Of a stretch of 64,000 nt of DNA, positions 24,749 to 34,056 are shown piece by piece (within the stretch, counting starts at the first letter, position 1; each line of letters starts with the position of its first letter). The notes under the pieces are model-generated. The model was not told the origin of the DNA and ran no database searches. It saw only the letters and a program-made list of their open reading frames with translations. The position numbers and the translations under genes are program-made. The stretch spans positions 1 through 64,000 of the forward strand of contig JAEXZS010000010.1 of assembly GCA_023451375.1 (NCBI GenBank), written 5' to 3'. Source of the stretch: Pseudomonadota bacterium (GTDB lineage Bacteria > Pseudomonadota > Alphaproteobacteria > Caulobacterales > Caulobacteraceae).

Positions 24749-24823
24749 GGTCCCTTCGTCTATCGGTTAGGACGTCAGGTTTTCAACCTGAAAAGAGGGG
24801 TTCGATTCCCCTAGGGACTGCCA
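24749..24823 (+). tRNA. tRNA-Glu (TTC)
   Basis: The sequence folds as a complete tRNA of 75 bases including an encoded CCA. Acceptor arms are GGTCCCT and AGGGACT, the anticodon arm is CAGGT-TTTTCAA-ACCTG-like with anticodon TTC, and the T arm is AGGGG-TTCGATT-CCCCT. The discriminator is G. Confidence 0.95.
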
Positions 24824-25053
24824 CGCGGGGTGTGATCCAGCCTGGGCTGACAGGCCGCTGGAACCTTCCGGACCCGTTACATCATCACAGGCGACGCGCC
24901 GAGAAGCGCCTCGATGGTTGCTTGCTGGCGACAGGTGGCGGCCATTTCGCCTGAAGATTGCGGCCCTCCCACATTTACGCTCCCGAATATTCGCCGAACA
25001 GTGTTAAGCTTCTTTTGTTCGCATCGAGGGAAGCGCGAGCGGGGGTTTGCAAG

Positions 25054-25584
25054 TTGTCTGATTACAATGGGACTGAAACGGCGGAGACCGTTCGGGTTGT
25101 AGGGCGGGTGAAGTGGTTCGATCCGGCGAAGGGCTACGGCTTCATCGTACCGGACGACCCTGCGCTGACCGAGCTTCGCGACGTCCTCCTGCACATCAGC
25201 AGTCTGCGCGACAGCGGGCGCGAGATGGCCGAGGAGGGCGCCCCCATCACCTGCGACTGCGTAAAGCGCTCCAAGGGCTGGCAGGCGATAGAGATCCTGG
25301 ACCTGGGGGCCGGCGTGGTCGCGGCCGCGCCGCGCCGGTCGACTCCCTCGCCTCAACCGCTGCCCCTGTCCGACGGGCTCGAGCCGGCCGTGGTCAAGTG
25401 GTTCAACCGCACCAAGGGCTACGGATTCGTGGTGCGCGACGGCGACGCGGGCGATATCTTCGTCCATATCGAGACGCTGCGGCGCTGCGGGCTGGACGAT
25501 CTGGTTCCCGGCGCGGCGGTGCATGTGCGCTTCGCCAACGGACCCAAGGGCCTGGTCGTGGCGGAGATCAGACCAGGCGGCTGA
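25054..25584 (+). CDS. Two-domain cold-shock protein
   Basis: The 176-residue product has two cold-shock (OB-fold) domains. The first is [20 protein letters not shown] with [10 protein letters not shown], the second [19 protein letters not shown] with [14 protein letters not shown]-1 (KGYGF) and RNP-2-like motifs are present in both. Double-domain proteins of this kind (CspC/CspD) are known from Caulobacter and act as RNA or ssDNA chaperones. The TTG at 25054 is preferred because it starts MSDYNG-like, as in relatives, after a GGGGG; an ATG at 24958 would add 32 odd residues. Confidence 0.9.
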   Translation: MSDYNGTETAETVRVVGRVKWFDPAKGYGFIVPDDPALTELRDVLLHISSLRDSGREMAEEGAPITCDCVKRSKGWQAIEILDLGAGVVAAAPRRSTPSPQPLPLSDGLEPAVVKWFNRTKGYGFVVRDGDAGDIFVHIETLRRCGLDDLVPGAAVHVRFANGPKGLVVAEIRPGG

Positions 25585-25609
25585 CCGCGCCGCCCGAAAG
25601 CGAGGGCGG

Positions 25610-26101
25610 ATGACGCGCTGGAACCGACGGACGACCATCACGGGCCTGATGGCGCTGACCCTTGGCCTGGGCCTGTCGGCCTGCGCGCCCAAGGCGCCGA
25701 CGGACGGGGCCGGCGAGCCGCTGGAGCCCCTGACGATCGTCACGGATGGCGGCCGTCACGAATTCTGGGTCGAGATCGCCGACGAGGAGAGCGAGCGTCA
25801 GCGCGGGCTTATGTTCCGGCCGCCTCTGGAGGCCGATCGCGGCATGTTGTTCACCTGGCCCGGGGAAGCCCCGCGCGAGCAGAGCTTCTGGATGCGCAAC
25901 ACGCCCAGCCCGCTGGACATCGTCTATATCGATCCCACCGGCCGCATCGTCTCCATCGCCTCGCACACCACCCCTTATTCCGAAGCCCCCATCCCTTCCA
26001 ACGGCGCCGCCAACGGCGTCCTGGAGCTTCGCGCCGGGAGGGCGGAGGAGATCGGGGCCAAGGCCGGCGATCGGGTTGAGCATCCTTATTTTCAACCGTG
26101 A
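25610..26101 (+). CDS. DUF192 family lipoprotein
   Basis: The 163-residue product has a signal sequence with lipobox LSAC near residue 24. The following DUF192 domain carries the conserved runs [20 protein letters not shown] and [17 protein letters not shown], then [19 protein letters not shown]. Function is unknown; the fold is a small beta barrel. It begins 26 bases after the cold-shock gene and is probably co-transcribed with it. Confidence 0.88.
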   Translation: MTRWNRRTTITGLMALTLGLGLSACAPKAPTDGAGEPLEPLTIVTDGGRHEFWVEIADEESERQRGLMFRPPLEADRGMLFTWPGEAPREQSFWMRNTPSPLDIVYIDPTGRIVSIASHTTPYSEAPIPSNGAANGVLELRAGRAEEIGAKAGDRVEHPYFQP

Positions 26102-26145
26102 TTGCGGTCCGTCGCGCGAAGTGGCAAGAGGGCGCTCCTTCGGTC

Positions 26146-26222
<77 letters not shown>

Positions 26223-26255
26223 AGGAAAAGCCGCCGCAGCCACGAGGATTTCGTC

Positions 26256-26561
26256 ATGCTCGCCCGCATCTATCGCCCGGCCAAGACCGCGATGCAGTCC
26301 GGCAAGGCCAAGACCCGCGACTGGCGCCTGGAGTTCGAGCCGGCCTCGGCGCGCACCATCGACCCGCTGATGGGCTGGACCAGCTCCAGCGACATGAACG
26401 GCCAGGTGCGCTTGACGTTCGACACCAAGGAAGAGGCGATCGCCTACGCCGAGCGTCACGGCATCCCTTTCCGGCTGCACGAGCCGCACGAAGCGCCGGT
26501 CATCATCAAGGCGTACGCCGACAACTTCGCGCCGAACCGCAAGCAGCCCTGGACGCACTGA
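26256..26561 (+). CDS. NDUFS4-like accessory subunit of respiratory complex I
   Basis: The 101-residue product matches the ETC complex I subunit family (mitochondrial NDUFS4, 18 kDa). It begins [19 protein letters not shown], the centre has [20 protein letters not shown] and [13 protein letters not shown], and it ends [14 protein letters not shown]. Alphaproteobacteria carry this subunit apart from the nuo operon, as here, between two tRNA genes. Confidence 0.93.
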   Translation: MLARIYRPAKTAMQSGKAKTRDWRLEFEPASARTIDPLMGWTSSSDMNGQVRLTFDTKEEAIAYAERHGIPFRLHEPHEAPVIIKAYADNFAPNRKQPWTH

Positions 26562-26576
26562 CGCCCGGTGCGACGG

Positions 26577-26653
26577 GCGCCCTTAGCTCAACCGGATAGA
26601 GCACTCGCCTTCTAAGCGAACGGTTGCAGGTTCGAGTCCTGCAGGGCGCGCCA
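26577..26653 (+). tRNA. tRNA-Arg (TCT)
   Basis: A complete 77-base tRNA with encoded CCA: acceptor GCGCCCT/AGGGCGC with discriminator G, D arm AGCTCAACCGGATAGAGC, anticodon arm TCGC-CTTCTAA-GCGA with anticodon TCT, and T arm GCAGG-TTCGAGT-CCTGC. Confidence 0.96.
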
Positions 26654-26717
26654 TCTCCACGGTTATCGCCTGGCGCGATTGGGCCTATCGTGACGACTTC
26701 CGTCGTGTGGAGCCGCC

Positions 26718-28335
26718 ATGTCCGCCCTTCGTCCAATCGCCGGCCTCGACACCCACGAGGTCGTCAACCAGCCGCCGCCGCTGGAGAACATGAACCTGTT
26801 CACGGGCGACCGCGGGCTGTCGGACGCGGTCGTAAGCGCCGGGGGCGGCGGCCACGTCGAGCGACTGACGGCGCTGGGCGCGCGCTGCGGATCGGCCGAG
26901 GTGATCGGCTGGGGCGCCGAGGCCAATCGCCAGACGCCGGCGTTGGAAAGCTTCGACCACTACGGCCGACGAATCGACGAGATTCGCTTTCATCCCGCCT
27001 ATCATCGGTTGCTGGCCCTGGGGCTCGACAGCGGCTTCGCCTCGGTCGCCTGGGACGGGACTCCGGCGGGCCAAGTCGCCCACGCCGCCATCCTGTTCCT
27101 GACGGCGCAAGCCGACTCGGGCACGACCTGTCCCATGACCATGACCTATGCGTCGGTTCCGGCGCTGGCGACGGAGCCCGCCATCGCGGCCGAGTGGACG
27201 CCGCGCGTGCTGGCGGGGCGGTACGATCCCGCCGTTTCGCCGGCGTCGCACAAGGCCGGCGTCACGATCGGCATGGCCATGACCGAGAAACAGGGCGGCT
27301 CGGACGTGCGCGCGAACACCACGCGAGCCGATCCGGTGGACGAGCCGGGCTGGTATCGGCTGACGGGGCACAAGTGGTTCTGCTCCGCGCCGATGTCGGA
27401 CGCCTTCCTGACGCTGGCCTACGCCGAAGGCGGGCTGACCTGCTTCCTGGTTCCGCGATGGACGCCGGACGGCCGGCGCAACGCCGGCTTCCGGGTCATG
27501 CGTCTGAAGGACAAGCTGGGCGACCGCTCGAACGCCTCGTCCGAGATCGAATATCGGCGCCTTGGCGCGGAGGGTGGGACCGGAGGGTCGGGGCGTCGCC
27601 ACCATCATCCGCATGGTGCAGCACACGCGGCTGGACTGCGTTCTGGGATCGGCCCAGCAGATGCGCGGTGCGCTCGCCCAGGCCGTGTGGCACGCCGCCC
27701 ACCGCACGGCCTTCCAGAAGCGGCTGATCGACCAGCCGATGATGGCGGCCGTCCTGGCCGACCTCGCGGTGGAGGGCGAGGCGTCCACGGCGCTGGGCCT
27801 CCGGCTGGCCCAGGCCTTTGACCAGGACGATCCATTGGCGCGCCTGCTGACGCCGATCGCGAAATACTGGGTGTGCAAGCGCGCGCCGGGCTTCGTCTAT
27901 GAGGCGATGGAAAGCCTGGGCGGCGGCGGCTATGTCGAGACCGGGCCGATGCCCCGCCTGTTCCGCCAGTCGCCGTTGAACGCGATCTGGGAGGGCTCCG
28001 GCAACGTCATCGCCCTGGACGTCTTGCGGGTCGTCGGCCGCGAGCTCGAGGCGGTGGCGGCCCTGCGGGACTTCCTGGAGGGGCAGAGGGGACGCGACGC
28101 CGACTATGACGCCTGGCTGAACAGCCTGACGTTCGAGCCCGTCCCGGAGGCGCACGCCCGCACGACGGTGGAGCGCCTGGCGCTGGCGGGGCAGGCGGCT
28201 GTCCTGCTGGCGTGGAACAGCCCCGTGGCCGAGGCCTTTTGCCGGCTGAGGCTGAGACCGCGCGGCGCGGCCTACGGCGCCTTCGAGGCGCGGATCGATG
28301 TCGGCGCGATCCTAGATCGGGCCATGCCGGCCTGA
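26718..28335 (+). pseudogene. AidB-like acyl-CoA dehydrogenase with one frameshift
   Basis: Frame one (from ATG 26718, GGAG six bases upstream) encodes the N-terminal part up to KLGDRSNASSEIEYR near 27555. The rest of the protein, from ARRVGPEGRGVATII and TRLDCVLGSA to the end at 28335, is in another frame. Joined, they give about 539 residues, the length of E. coli AidB (541), with MTEKQGGSDVR, YRLTGHKWFCSAPMSD and AIWEGSGNVIALDVLR in the right order. The family comprises flavoproteins linked to alkylation protection or isovaleryl-CoA oxidation. Either the gene is broken by a 2-base loss (or 1-base gain) or the sequence has an error. Confidence 0.8.
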
Positions 28336-29499
28336 TCAGCCGCCGAAGGCTTTCAGGCCGACGGCGAGGTCGGCGAGCAGATCGTCCGGATCCTCCAGCC
28401 CGACGTGCAGCCGGATCAGTTCGCCTTCCAGCGCCGGGGGATGGTCGCGATAGGCCATCTGGTGCGTCTCGTGCGTCGCCAGGCTTTCGAAGCCGCCCCA
28501 CGAATAGCCCAGGCCGAACAGCGTCAGCGCGTCGAGGAATCGGCGGCCCGCCGCCGCGTCGCCGCCCCTCATGACCACGCTCATCAGCGATGCGGCCCCG
28601 GTGAAATCGCGACGCCACAGGTCGTGCCCGACCGAACCGGGCAGCGGGGGATAGAGCACGCGCGACACCTCCGGCCGCGCCTGCAGCCACCGCGCCACCT
28701 GCAAGGCGGAACGCGCCTGCTCGTCATAGCGCAAGGGCAGGGTGCGGAGGCCCCGCAGCGCCAGCCAGGCGTCGTCCGGTGAGACATGCCAGCCCAGGTC
28801 TTCAATCGTGTCCGCCACCGCGCGGAGGTGACGAGGCTCATTGGCCGCGATGGCCCCCATCAGCAGATCCGAGTGTCCGGCCACGTACTTGGTCAGCGCC
28901 TGGACGCTGAGGTCCACGCCATGGTCCAGCGGCTTGAAGCCCAGGCCCGCGCCCCAGGTGTTGTCCAGGACGCTGATCACCCCGCGCGCGCGGCAGCCGG
29001 CCGCCACGGCGGCGACATCGATCATTTCAAACGTCAGCGAGGCAGGCGACTCCATCAGCACCAGTCGCGTCCGTTCCCCGATGGCGCCCAGGACAGCGTC
29101 GGCGTCCGCGCCGGCGGGCAGGAAGCGGGTCGTGACGCCCCTGGCGGCCTGGTAGCGGTCGAGGAAACGGCGGCTGGGGCCATAGACGGCGTCCGTCGTC
29201 AGGACCTCGTCTCCCGGCCGCGTCAGCGCCAGCAGCGGCACGGTCACGGCGGCCAGTCCGGAAGGCACGATGAAGGCATTGGAGGCCCGCTCCAACTCGG
29301 CCACGGCCCAGCGCAGTTCCCGGGCCGCGGCGGTCCCTTCCAGTCCGTACACTGGGCCTTCGGAGCCGTCCCGCATCTGCTCCGAACGATCGCTCAACAT
29401 CGTCGAGGCGCGTTCGATCGGGGGATTGACGGGTCGGCGCCCCTGGCCGCGGCGGGTGGCGGAGGCGATCAGGCGCGTGCGGTCCGAAGGCGGCTTCAT
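28336..29499 (-). CDS. metC: Cystathionine beta-lyase
   Basis: This PLP enzyme cleaves cystathionine to homocysteine in methionine synthesis. The 387 residues have the Cys/Met-metabolism fold: PVNPPIERASTML and YGLEGTAAARELRWAVAELE near the start, TDAVYGPSRRFLD near 105, DNTWGAGLGFKPLDHGVDLS near 190, and the PLP lysine in QALTKYVAGHSD near 205. The pattern is closer to MetC than to MetB or MetZ. Its stop abuts the stop of the aidB-like gene. Confidence 0.88.
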   Translation of the reverse strand: MKPPSDRTRLIASATRRGQGRRPVNPPIERASTMLSDRSEQMRDGSEGPVYGLEGTAAARELRWAVAELERASNAFIVPSGLAAVTVPLLALTRPGDEVLTTDAVYGPSRRFLDRYQAARGVTTRFLPAGADADAVLGAIGERTRLVLMESPASLTFEMIDVAAVAAGCRARGVISVLDNTWGAGLGFKPLDHGVDLSVQALTKYVAGHSDLLMGAIAANEPRHLRAVADTIEDLGWHVSPDDAWLALRGLRTLPLRYDEQARSALQVARWLQARPEVSRVLYPPLPGSVGHDLWRRDFTGAASLMSVVMRGGDAAAGRRFLDALTLFGLGYSWGGFESLATHETHQMAYRDHPPALEGELIRLHVGLEDPDDLLADLAVGLKAFGG

Positions 29500-29579
29500 G
29501 GTCCCCCCGATGGGTTGCGGATCGGGTCCTAAAGGCCTCTAAAGTCCCTCGGGGCGCAAGCGGCGGAGGAACGAGCGCG

Positions 29580-30671
29580 ATGCGGTTCTGGATGATTGGC
29601 GTGATGGCGGCCCTGCTCGCGACGGCAGGGTGCCAGCGACGCGAGGCGGAACCGACCGAGACGCCGGCGACGCCGGCCCCTTCGACCCCGATCGTGACGG
29701 AAAGACCCGAAAGTCGCACGCTGGCGGCCGTGAAGCGGCGCGGCCGGCTGAACTGCGGCGTTCATCAGGGGCTGGTCGGTTTCGCCTACACCGACAACCG
29801 GGGGCAATGGCGGGGTTTTGACGCCGACTTCTGTCGCGCCTTGGCCGCCGCCGTCCTCGGGAACTCCGAGGCGGTGCGGTTCGTGCCGCTGACCGCCGCC
29901 GAACGTTTCCCCGCGCTGAAGGACGGCCGCATCGACGTCTTGTGGCGCAACACCTCCTGGACCATGAGCCGCGACGCCGGCGAGGGCTTCGTCTTCGCCG
30001 GCGTCAACTACTACGACGGCCAGGGCTTCCTGGTGCGACGCGCGCTGAACCTGGCCAGCGCCACCGAATTGAATGGCGCCCGCGTCTGCGTGCAGCAGGG
30101 CTCCAACGCCCAGGCCAACGCCGACGACTTCTTCCGCTCTCGCGGCGTCGAGTACCGGCCGATCGTCCAGCCGACCGAGGAGGCGGCGCGAGACGCCTAT
30201 GGTCGCGAGGATTGCGACGCCTTTAGCGCCGACATCTCGGCCTTGGCGGCGGCGCGGACGGTGCTGTCCAGTCCGCAGGAGCACGTAATTTTGTCCGACG
30301 TCGTGTCGAAAGAGCCTCTGGGTCCGGTCGTGGCGCCTGCCGACGAAGGTTGGGCCGCCGTCGTCCGTTGGACGCTGAACGCGGTGATTCTGGCGGAAGA
30401 ACTGGGTGTCACGCGCGAGAACGCCGAGGCCTTGGCGGAGGAGAGCCGCGACCCGCGCGTTCGCCGCCTGCTGGGGATGGAAGGCGACTACGGCGCGATG
30501 CTGGGGCTGTCGAAGACCTGGGCGCGGGATGCGATCCAGGCCAGCGGCAATTACGGACAGATCTTCGAGCAGAACCTGGGCGCTCAATCGCCTCTCGACC
30601 TGGCGCGCGGATTGAACGCACAATGGAACGCGCGGCCCGGCGGCTTGATCTACGGCCTGCCTATCCGATAA
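29580..30671 (+). CDS. Amino-acid-binding lipoprotein (AapJ/BztA type), orphan
   Basis: The 363-residue product resembles the periplasmic binding protein of general L-amino-acid ABC transporters: LAAVKRRGRLNCGVHQGLVGFAY, GFDADFCRALAAAVLG, DVLWRNTSWTMSRD and RVCVQQGSNAQANADDFF. Instead of a normal signal peptide it has a lipobox (LLATAGC), so it should be membrane-anchored. No permease or ATPase gene is nearby. The next gene, 33 bases on, is a DAACS symporter, an unusual partner. Confidence 0.9.
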   Translation: MRFWMIGVMAALLATAGCQRREAEPTETPATPAPSTPIVTERPESRTLAAVKRRGRLNCGVHQGLVGFAYTDNRGQWRGFDADFCRALAAAVLGNSEAVRFVPLTAAERFPALKDGRIDVLWRNTSWTMSRDAGEGFVFAGVNYYDGQGFLVRRALNLASATELNGARVCVQQGSNAQANADDFFRSRGVEYRPIVQPTEEAARDAYGREDCDAFSADISALAAARTVLSSPQEHVILSDVVSKEPLGPVVAPADEGWAAVVRWTLNAVILAEELGVTRENAEALAEESRDPRVRRLLGMEGDYGAMLGLSKTWARDAIQASGNYGQIFEQNLGAQSPLDLARGLNAQWNARPGGLIYGLPIR

Positions 30672-30704
30672 GCGCCGCCTCTTCACAACCGTCCCGGGGG
30701 ACAG

Positions 30705-32051
30705 ATGACGCAGACGAAACGCGGGCTTCCGCTTCACTGGCTGATGCTGATCGGCTTCGTCGTCGGACTGGGCGGCGGCCTGTTCGTCAATCTGACGCTG
30801 GGCGCCGACGTAGCCTGGGTGGAGTGGCTGACCGCGAACGTGACGGGCCCCATCGGCCAGATATTCCTGCGCCTGCTCTTCATGATGGTGATCCCGCTGC
30901 TGTTCTCGGCGCTGGTGATCGGCGTCGCCGAAATGGGCGACCTGGCGTCCCTCGGGCGGGCGGGACTGAAGACCCTGTTGCTGACGGTTCTGATCTCGGG
31001 GATTGCCGTGGTCATCGGCTTGGGCATGGTGAACTTGCTCCAGCCGGGCAGGGGCGTGGATCCCGTTCTGGCTCAGTCGCTGCTGGAACAGGGTCGCGCC
31101 GGCGCCGCCAACATCGTCGAGAACGCCCCGACCAGCATCTCGCTGGGCGACTTCTTCCTGGACCTGGTGCCGTCCAACGTCTTCACCGCCGCCGCCGAGA
31201 ACGCGATCCTGCCGGTGATGGTCTTCGCCCTGTTCTTCGGCATAGGCCTGGTCATGGCCAAGAGCCCGGCCACCGATCGGCTGCAGGAGGTGATCCAGGG
31301 CCTGTTCGAAGTGACGATGAAGCTGATCAACCTCTTCATCAAGCTGGCCCCCGTGGCCATCGCCTGCCTGATGTTCAACCTAGCCGCCCTGTTCGGGGTG
31401 GAGCTGCTGCTGCGTCTGGCCGCCTATGTCGGCGTGGCCGTGGGCGCGATGGCGATCCACATGTTCGTTGTCTACCCTCTGGTCGTCTGGCTGCTGGGCG
31501 GCATGTCGCCGATCGCCTTCTTCCGCGGCGTGCGGGAGCCGATGATCGTGGCCTTCTCCACCGCGTCCTCGAACGCTTCGCTGACCTTCTCGCTGCGCGC
31601 CGCCGAGGAGCAGTTGAAGCTGCCGCGCAAGATAGCGCGCTTCGTTCTTACCGTGGGCGCCACCGCCAACCAGAACGGCACCGCCTTGTTCGAAGGCGTC
31701 ACCGTGCTGTTCCTGGCCCAGTTCTTCGGCATCGACCTGACCATCACTCAGCAGGTCGTGGTGATGCTGGTCTGCATCCTGGGCGGCGTCGGCACCGCGG
31801 GCGTGCCGGCGGGTTCGCTGCCCGTCGTGGCCATGATTTTGGTGATGGTCGGCGTACCGGCAGAGGGGATCGGCCTGATCCTGGGCGTCGACCGCTTCCT
31901 GGACATGTGCCGAACGACGCTGAATGTCACCGGCGACCTGGCCCTGGCCACCATCGTGTCACGCGGCGAGGCGGACGACTCGGAAGGTCTCATCGAGGAA
32001 GGGCTGGCGGGCGAAGGCCGGCGCGGCCCGGCGCTCGGAACGGCGGACTGA
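30705..32051 (+). CDS. Dicarboxylate/amino acid:cation symporter (DAACS)
   Basis: The 448-residue product has about eight hydrophobic segments and two hairpin motifs. Landmarks are GGLFVNLTLG, RLLFMMVIPLLFSALVIG, the serine-rich loop AFSTASSNASLTF, the motif GATANQNGTALFEGV and VLGGVGTAGVPAGSLPV-like region late in the protein. The family imports glutamate, aspartate or C4-dicarboxylates with H+ or Na+. It follows the binding lipoprotein gene closely, suggesting one operon. Confidence 0.93.
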   Translation: MTQTKRGLPLHWLMLIGFVVGLGGGLFVNLTLGADVAWVEWLTANVTGPIGQIFLRLLFMMVIPLLFSALVIGVAEMGDLASLGRAGLKTLLLTVLISGIAVVIGLGMVNLLQPGRGVDPVLAQSLLEQGRAGAANIVENAPTSISLGDFFLDLVPSNVFTAAAENAILPVMVFALFFGIGLVMAKSPATDRLQEVIQGLFEVTMKLINLFIKLAPVAIACLMFNLAALFGVELLLRLAAYVGVAVGAMAIHMFVVYPLVVWLLGGMSPIAFFRGVREPMIVAFSTASSNASLTFSLRAAEEQLKLPRKIARFVLTVGATANQNGTALFEGVTVLFLAQFFGIDLTITQQVVVMLVCILGGVGTAGVPAGSLPVVAMILVMVGVPAEGIGLILGVDRFLDMCRTTLNVTGDLALATIVSRGEADDSEGLIEEGLAGEGRRGPALGTAD

Positions 32052-32054
32052 GTC

Positions 32055-32879
32055 TCAGCCCGCCGCGACGGGCGTGTCGTCGCGCGCGCCCCATTCGGAC
32101 CAGGAGCCGTCGTACAGCCGCGACGGTTTGCCCAACTCCGCCAGACCGAGGCTGAGGATGGCGGCGGTGACCCCCGAGCCGCAGGTGGTCGTCACCGGGC
32201 GGTCGACGTCAACGCCCACATCGGCGAAGGCGCGCGCCAGGACGGCGCCCCGCTTCATCGTGCCGTCGTCGTTGAGCAGACGGTTGTAGGGCAGGTTGAT
32301 CGCGCCGGGCATGTGGCCGTTGCGAACGCCCGGACGCGGCTCGGGGGCCTCTCCGCGAAAGCGCGGGGCGCCGCGCGCATCGACGACCTGCCCGCCCTGG
32401 GCCAACTCTGCGCGGACATCCTCAAGGGCCGCGACCCGCTCTCGCGACAGGCTCGGCTGGAACGTCGCCGTCCCTGGATCCGCCCCTCCCGAGGCCAGCG
32501 CCCGGCCTTCGGCGATCCATTTCGGAAGGCCGCCGTCCAGCACCCGGACGTCTCGCGCGCCCATGACGCTCAACATCCACCAGATCCGCGCCGCCGAGAA
32601 CAAGCCGGCCGTATCATAGACGACGACGCTGTCGTTCTCTGACACGCCAAGCGCCCCGGCCGTGTTCGCCAGGGCGTCGGGCGAGGGCAGCATGTGGGGC
32701 AGGGGACTGTTTGCGTCCGAGGCGGCTTCCAAGTCGAAGAAGACGGCGCCCGGAATGTGCGCCCTCGCGAAATCGGCCTGGGCGTCGCGTCCGTCCAGAT
32801 GCCAGCTGCCGTCCAGCACGCGCAGGCCCGGCTCCTCCAGCCGCTCCGCCAGTTCCTCCGTCGAGATCAGCGGGCTCAT
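32055..32879 (-). CDS. sseA: 3-mercaptopyruvate sulfurtransferase
   Basis: The 274-residue product has two rhodanese domains. The first has VLDGSWHLDGRDA and FARAHIPGAVFFDLEAASD, the second VVDARGAPRFRGEAPEPRPG and HMPGAINLPYN. The active loop is Cys233-Gly-Ser-Gly-Val-Thr, the pattern of mercaptopyruvate rather than thiosulfate sulfurtransferases. The start codon overlaps the stop of a small upstream frame by four bases (ATGA). Confidence 0.92.
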   Translation of the reverse strand: MSPLISTEELAERLEEPGLRVLDGSWHLDGRDAQADFARAHIPGAVFFDLEAASDANSPLPHMLPSPDALANTAGALGVSENDSVVVYDTAGLFSAARIWWMLSVMGARDVRVLDGGLPKWIAEGRALASGGADPGTATFQPSLSRERVAALEDVRAELAQGGQVVDARGAPRFRGEAPEPRPGVRNGHMPGAINLPYNRLLNDDGTMKRGAVLARAFADVGVDVDRPVTTTCGSGVTAAILSLGLAELGKPSRLYDGSWSEWGARDDTPVAAG

Positions 32880-33013
32880 GCGCGCGGCAGGCCCGGCCCC
32901 ACCCCGTCGAGCCGCCCGGAGATCCAGTCGGCGCCCGACAGGCGAGCCGGCGTCGCGAACGGACGGGAGGTCCTGAAGGCGGCGGCCTCGATCATGGCGG
33001 CGGCGAGGTTCAT
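32876..33013 (-). CDS. Possible small protein coupled to sseA
   Basis: A 45-codon frame starts at ATG 33011-33013 (MNLAAAMIEAAAFRTSRPF) and ends in a TGA that overlaps the sseA start as ATGA, the usual sign of coupled genes. The product is small, basic and of no recognised family. The ribosome site is poor (GAGG only three bases from the ATG); a second ATG six codons on is an alternative. It may be real or a chance frame in GC-rich DNA. Confidence 0.4.
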   Translation of the reverse strand: MNLAAAMIEAAAFRTSRPFATPARLSGADWISGRLDGVGPGLPRA

Positions 33014-33159
33014 CGGCCTCGATCTTTTCACCGTCGCGGCGGCGCGGTCAATCCGACCCACGCGCCGGACTTGCGCTCGCCCGGAAATGACGCCACCTGA
33101 TGGCCGCATAGTCGCGGCAAGACGCCGCCCGATCGCCGCTGCTGAAGAAAGCCGTTCCC

Positions 33160-34038
33160 GTGAGCCGACCCAACGCCGTCATTACGTTGTCCGAAGGTCT
33201 TCGGACGCCCGTCGTCATCGGCGGCGGCGCGCGCATAGCCTTCATCGCCGGGCCCTGCCAGATGGAGAGCCGCCAGCACGCGCTGGAGACCGCCCATGCG
33301 CTGAAGGAGATCGGCGAGCGGCTGAACGTCGGCATCATATACAAGACCAGCTTCGACAAGGCCAACCGCACCAGCGCGACCGCCGCGCGCGGCATCGGCC
33401 TCAAGGACGCGATGCCGATCTTCGCCGAGGTCCGCGAGGTGACCGGCCTGCCGACCCTGACCGACGTCCACTCCGAGGCTCAGTGCGGGTCGGTCGGCGA
33501 AGTGGTCGACGTGCTGCAGATTCCCGCCTTCCTCAGCCGCCAGACCGATCTCCTCCTCGCCGCCGCCGCGACGGGCAAGGCGATCAACATCAAGAAGGGG
33601 CAGTTCCTGGCCCCCTGGGACATGAAGAACGTCATCGCCAAGGTAGTCGGCGCGGGCAATCCAAACGTCATGGCCTGCGAGCGGGGCGCCAGCTTCGGCT
33701 ACAACACCCTGGTCAGCGACATGCGCGCCCTGCCGGTGTTGCGCGACATCGGTTGCCCGGTCGTGTTCGACGCCACCCACAGCGTGCAGCAGCCGGGCGG
33801 GCAGGGCACGTCGTCGGGCGGCCAGCGCGAATTCGTGCCGGTCCTGGCCCGCGCCGCCGTCTCTGTCGGCGTGGACGCCGTCTTCATGGAGACGCATCCG
33901 GATCCCGACCACGCGCCTTCGGACGGACCGAACATGGTGCCTCTGGATCAGTTCGAGGCCCTGGCGGCGCAACTGATCGCCTTCGACGACCTGGCCATAA
34001 AGACCGGCGCCAAGGGGCCGGTGGCGCTGGCGGCCTGA
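33160..34038 (+). CDS. kdsA: 3-deoxy-D-manno-octulosonate 8-phosphate synthase
   Basis: KdsA joins phosphoenolpyruvate and arabinose 5-phosphate to make KDO-8-phosphate for LPS. The 292-residue product starts at a GTG. Landmarks are IAGPCQMES with Cys33, [47 protein letters not shown] and [12 protein letters not shown]. The Cys in AGPC, where E. coli has Asn, indicates the metal-dependent class of the enzyme. It leads the rightward LPS core cluster with hldE and hldD. Confidence 0.96.
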   Translation: MSRPNAVITLSEGLRTPVVIGGGARIAFIAGPCQMESRQHALETAHALKEIGERLNVGIIYKTSFDKANRTSATAARGIGLKDAMPIFAEVREVTGLPTLTDVHSEAQCGSVGEVVDVLQIPAFLSRQTDLLLAAAATGKAINIKKGQFLAPWDMKNVIAKVVGAGNPNVMACERGASFGYNTLVSDMRALPVLRDIGCPVVFDATHSVQQPGGQGTSSGGQREFVPVLARAAVSVGVDAVFMETHPDPDHAPSDGPNMVPLDQFEALAAQLIAFDDLAIKTGAKGPVALAA

Positions 34039-34056
34039 ATCCTCTAGGTCGGACGC

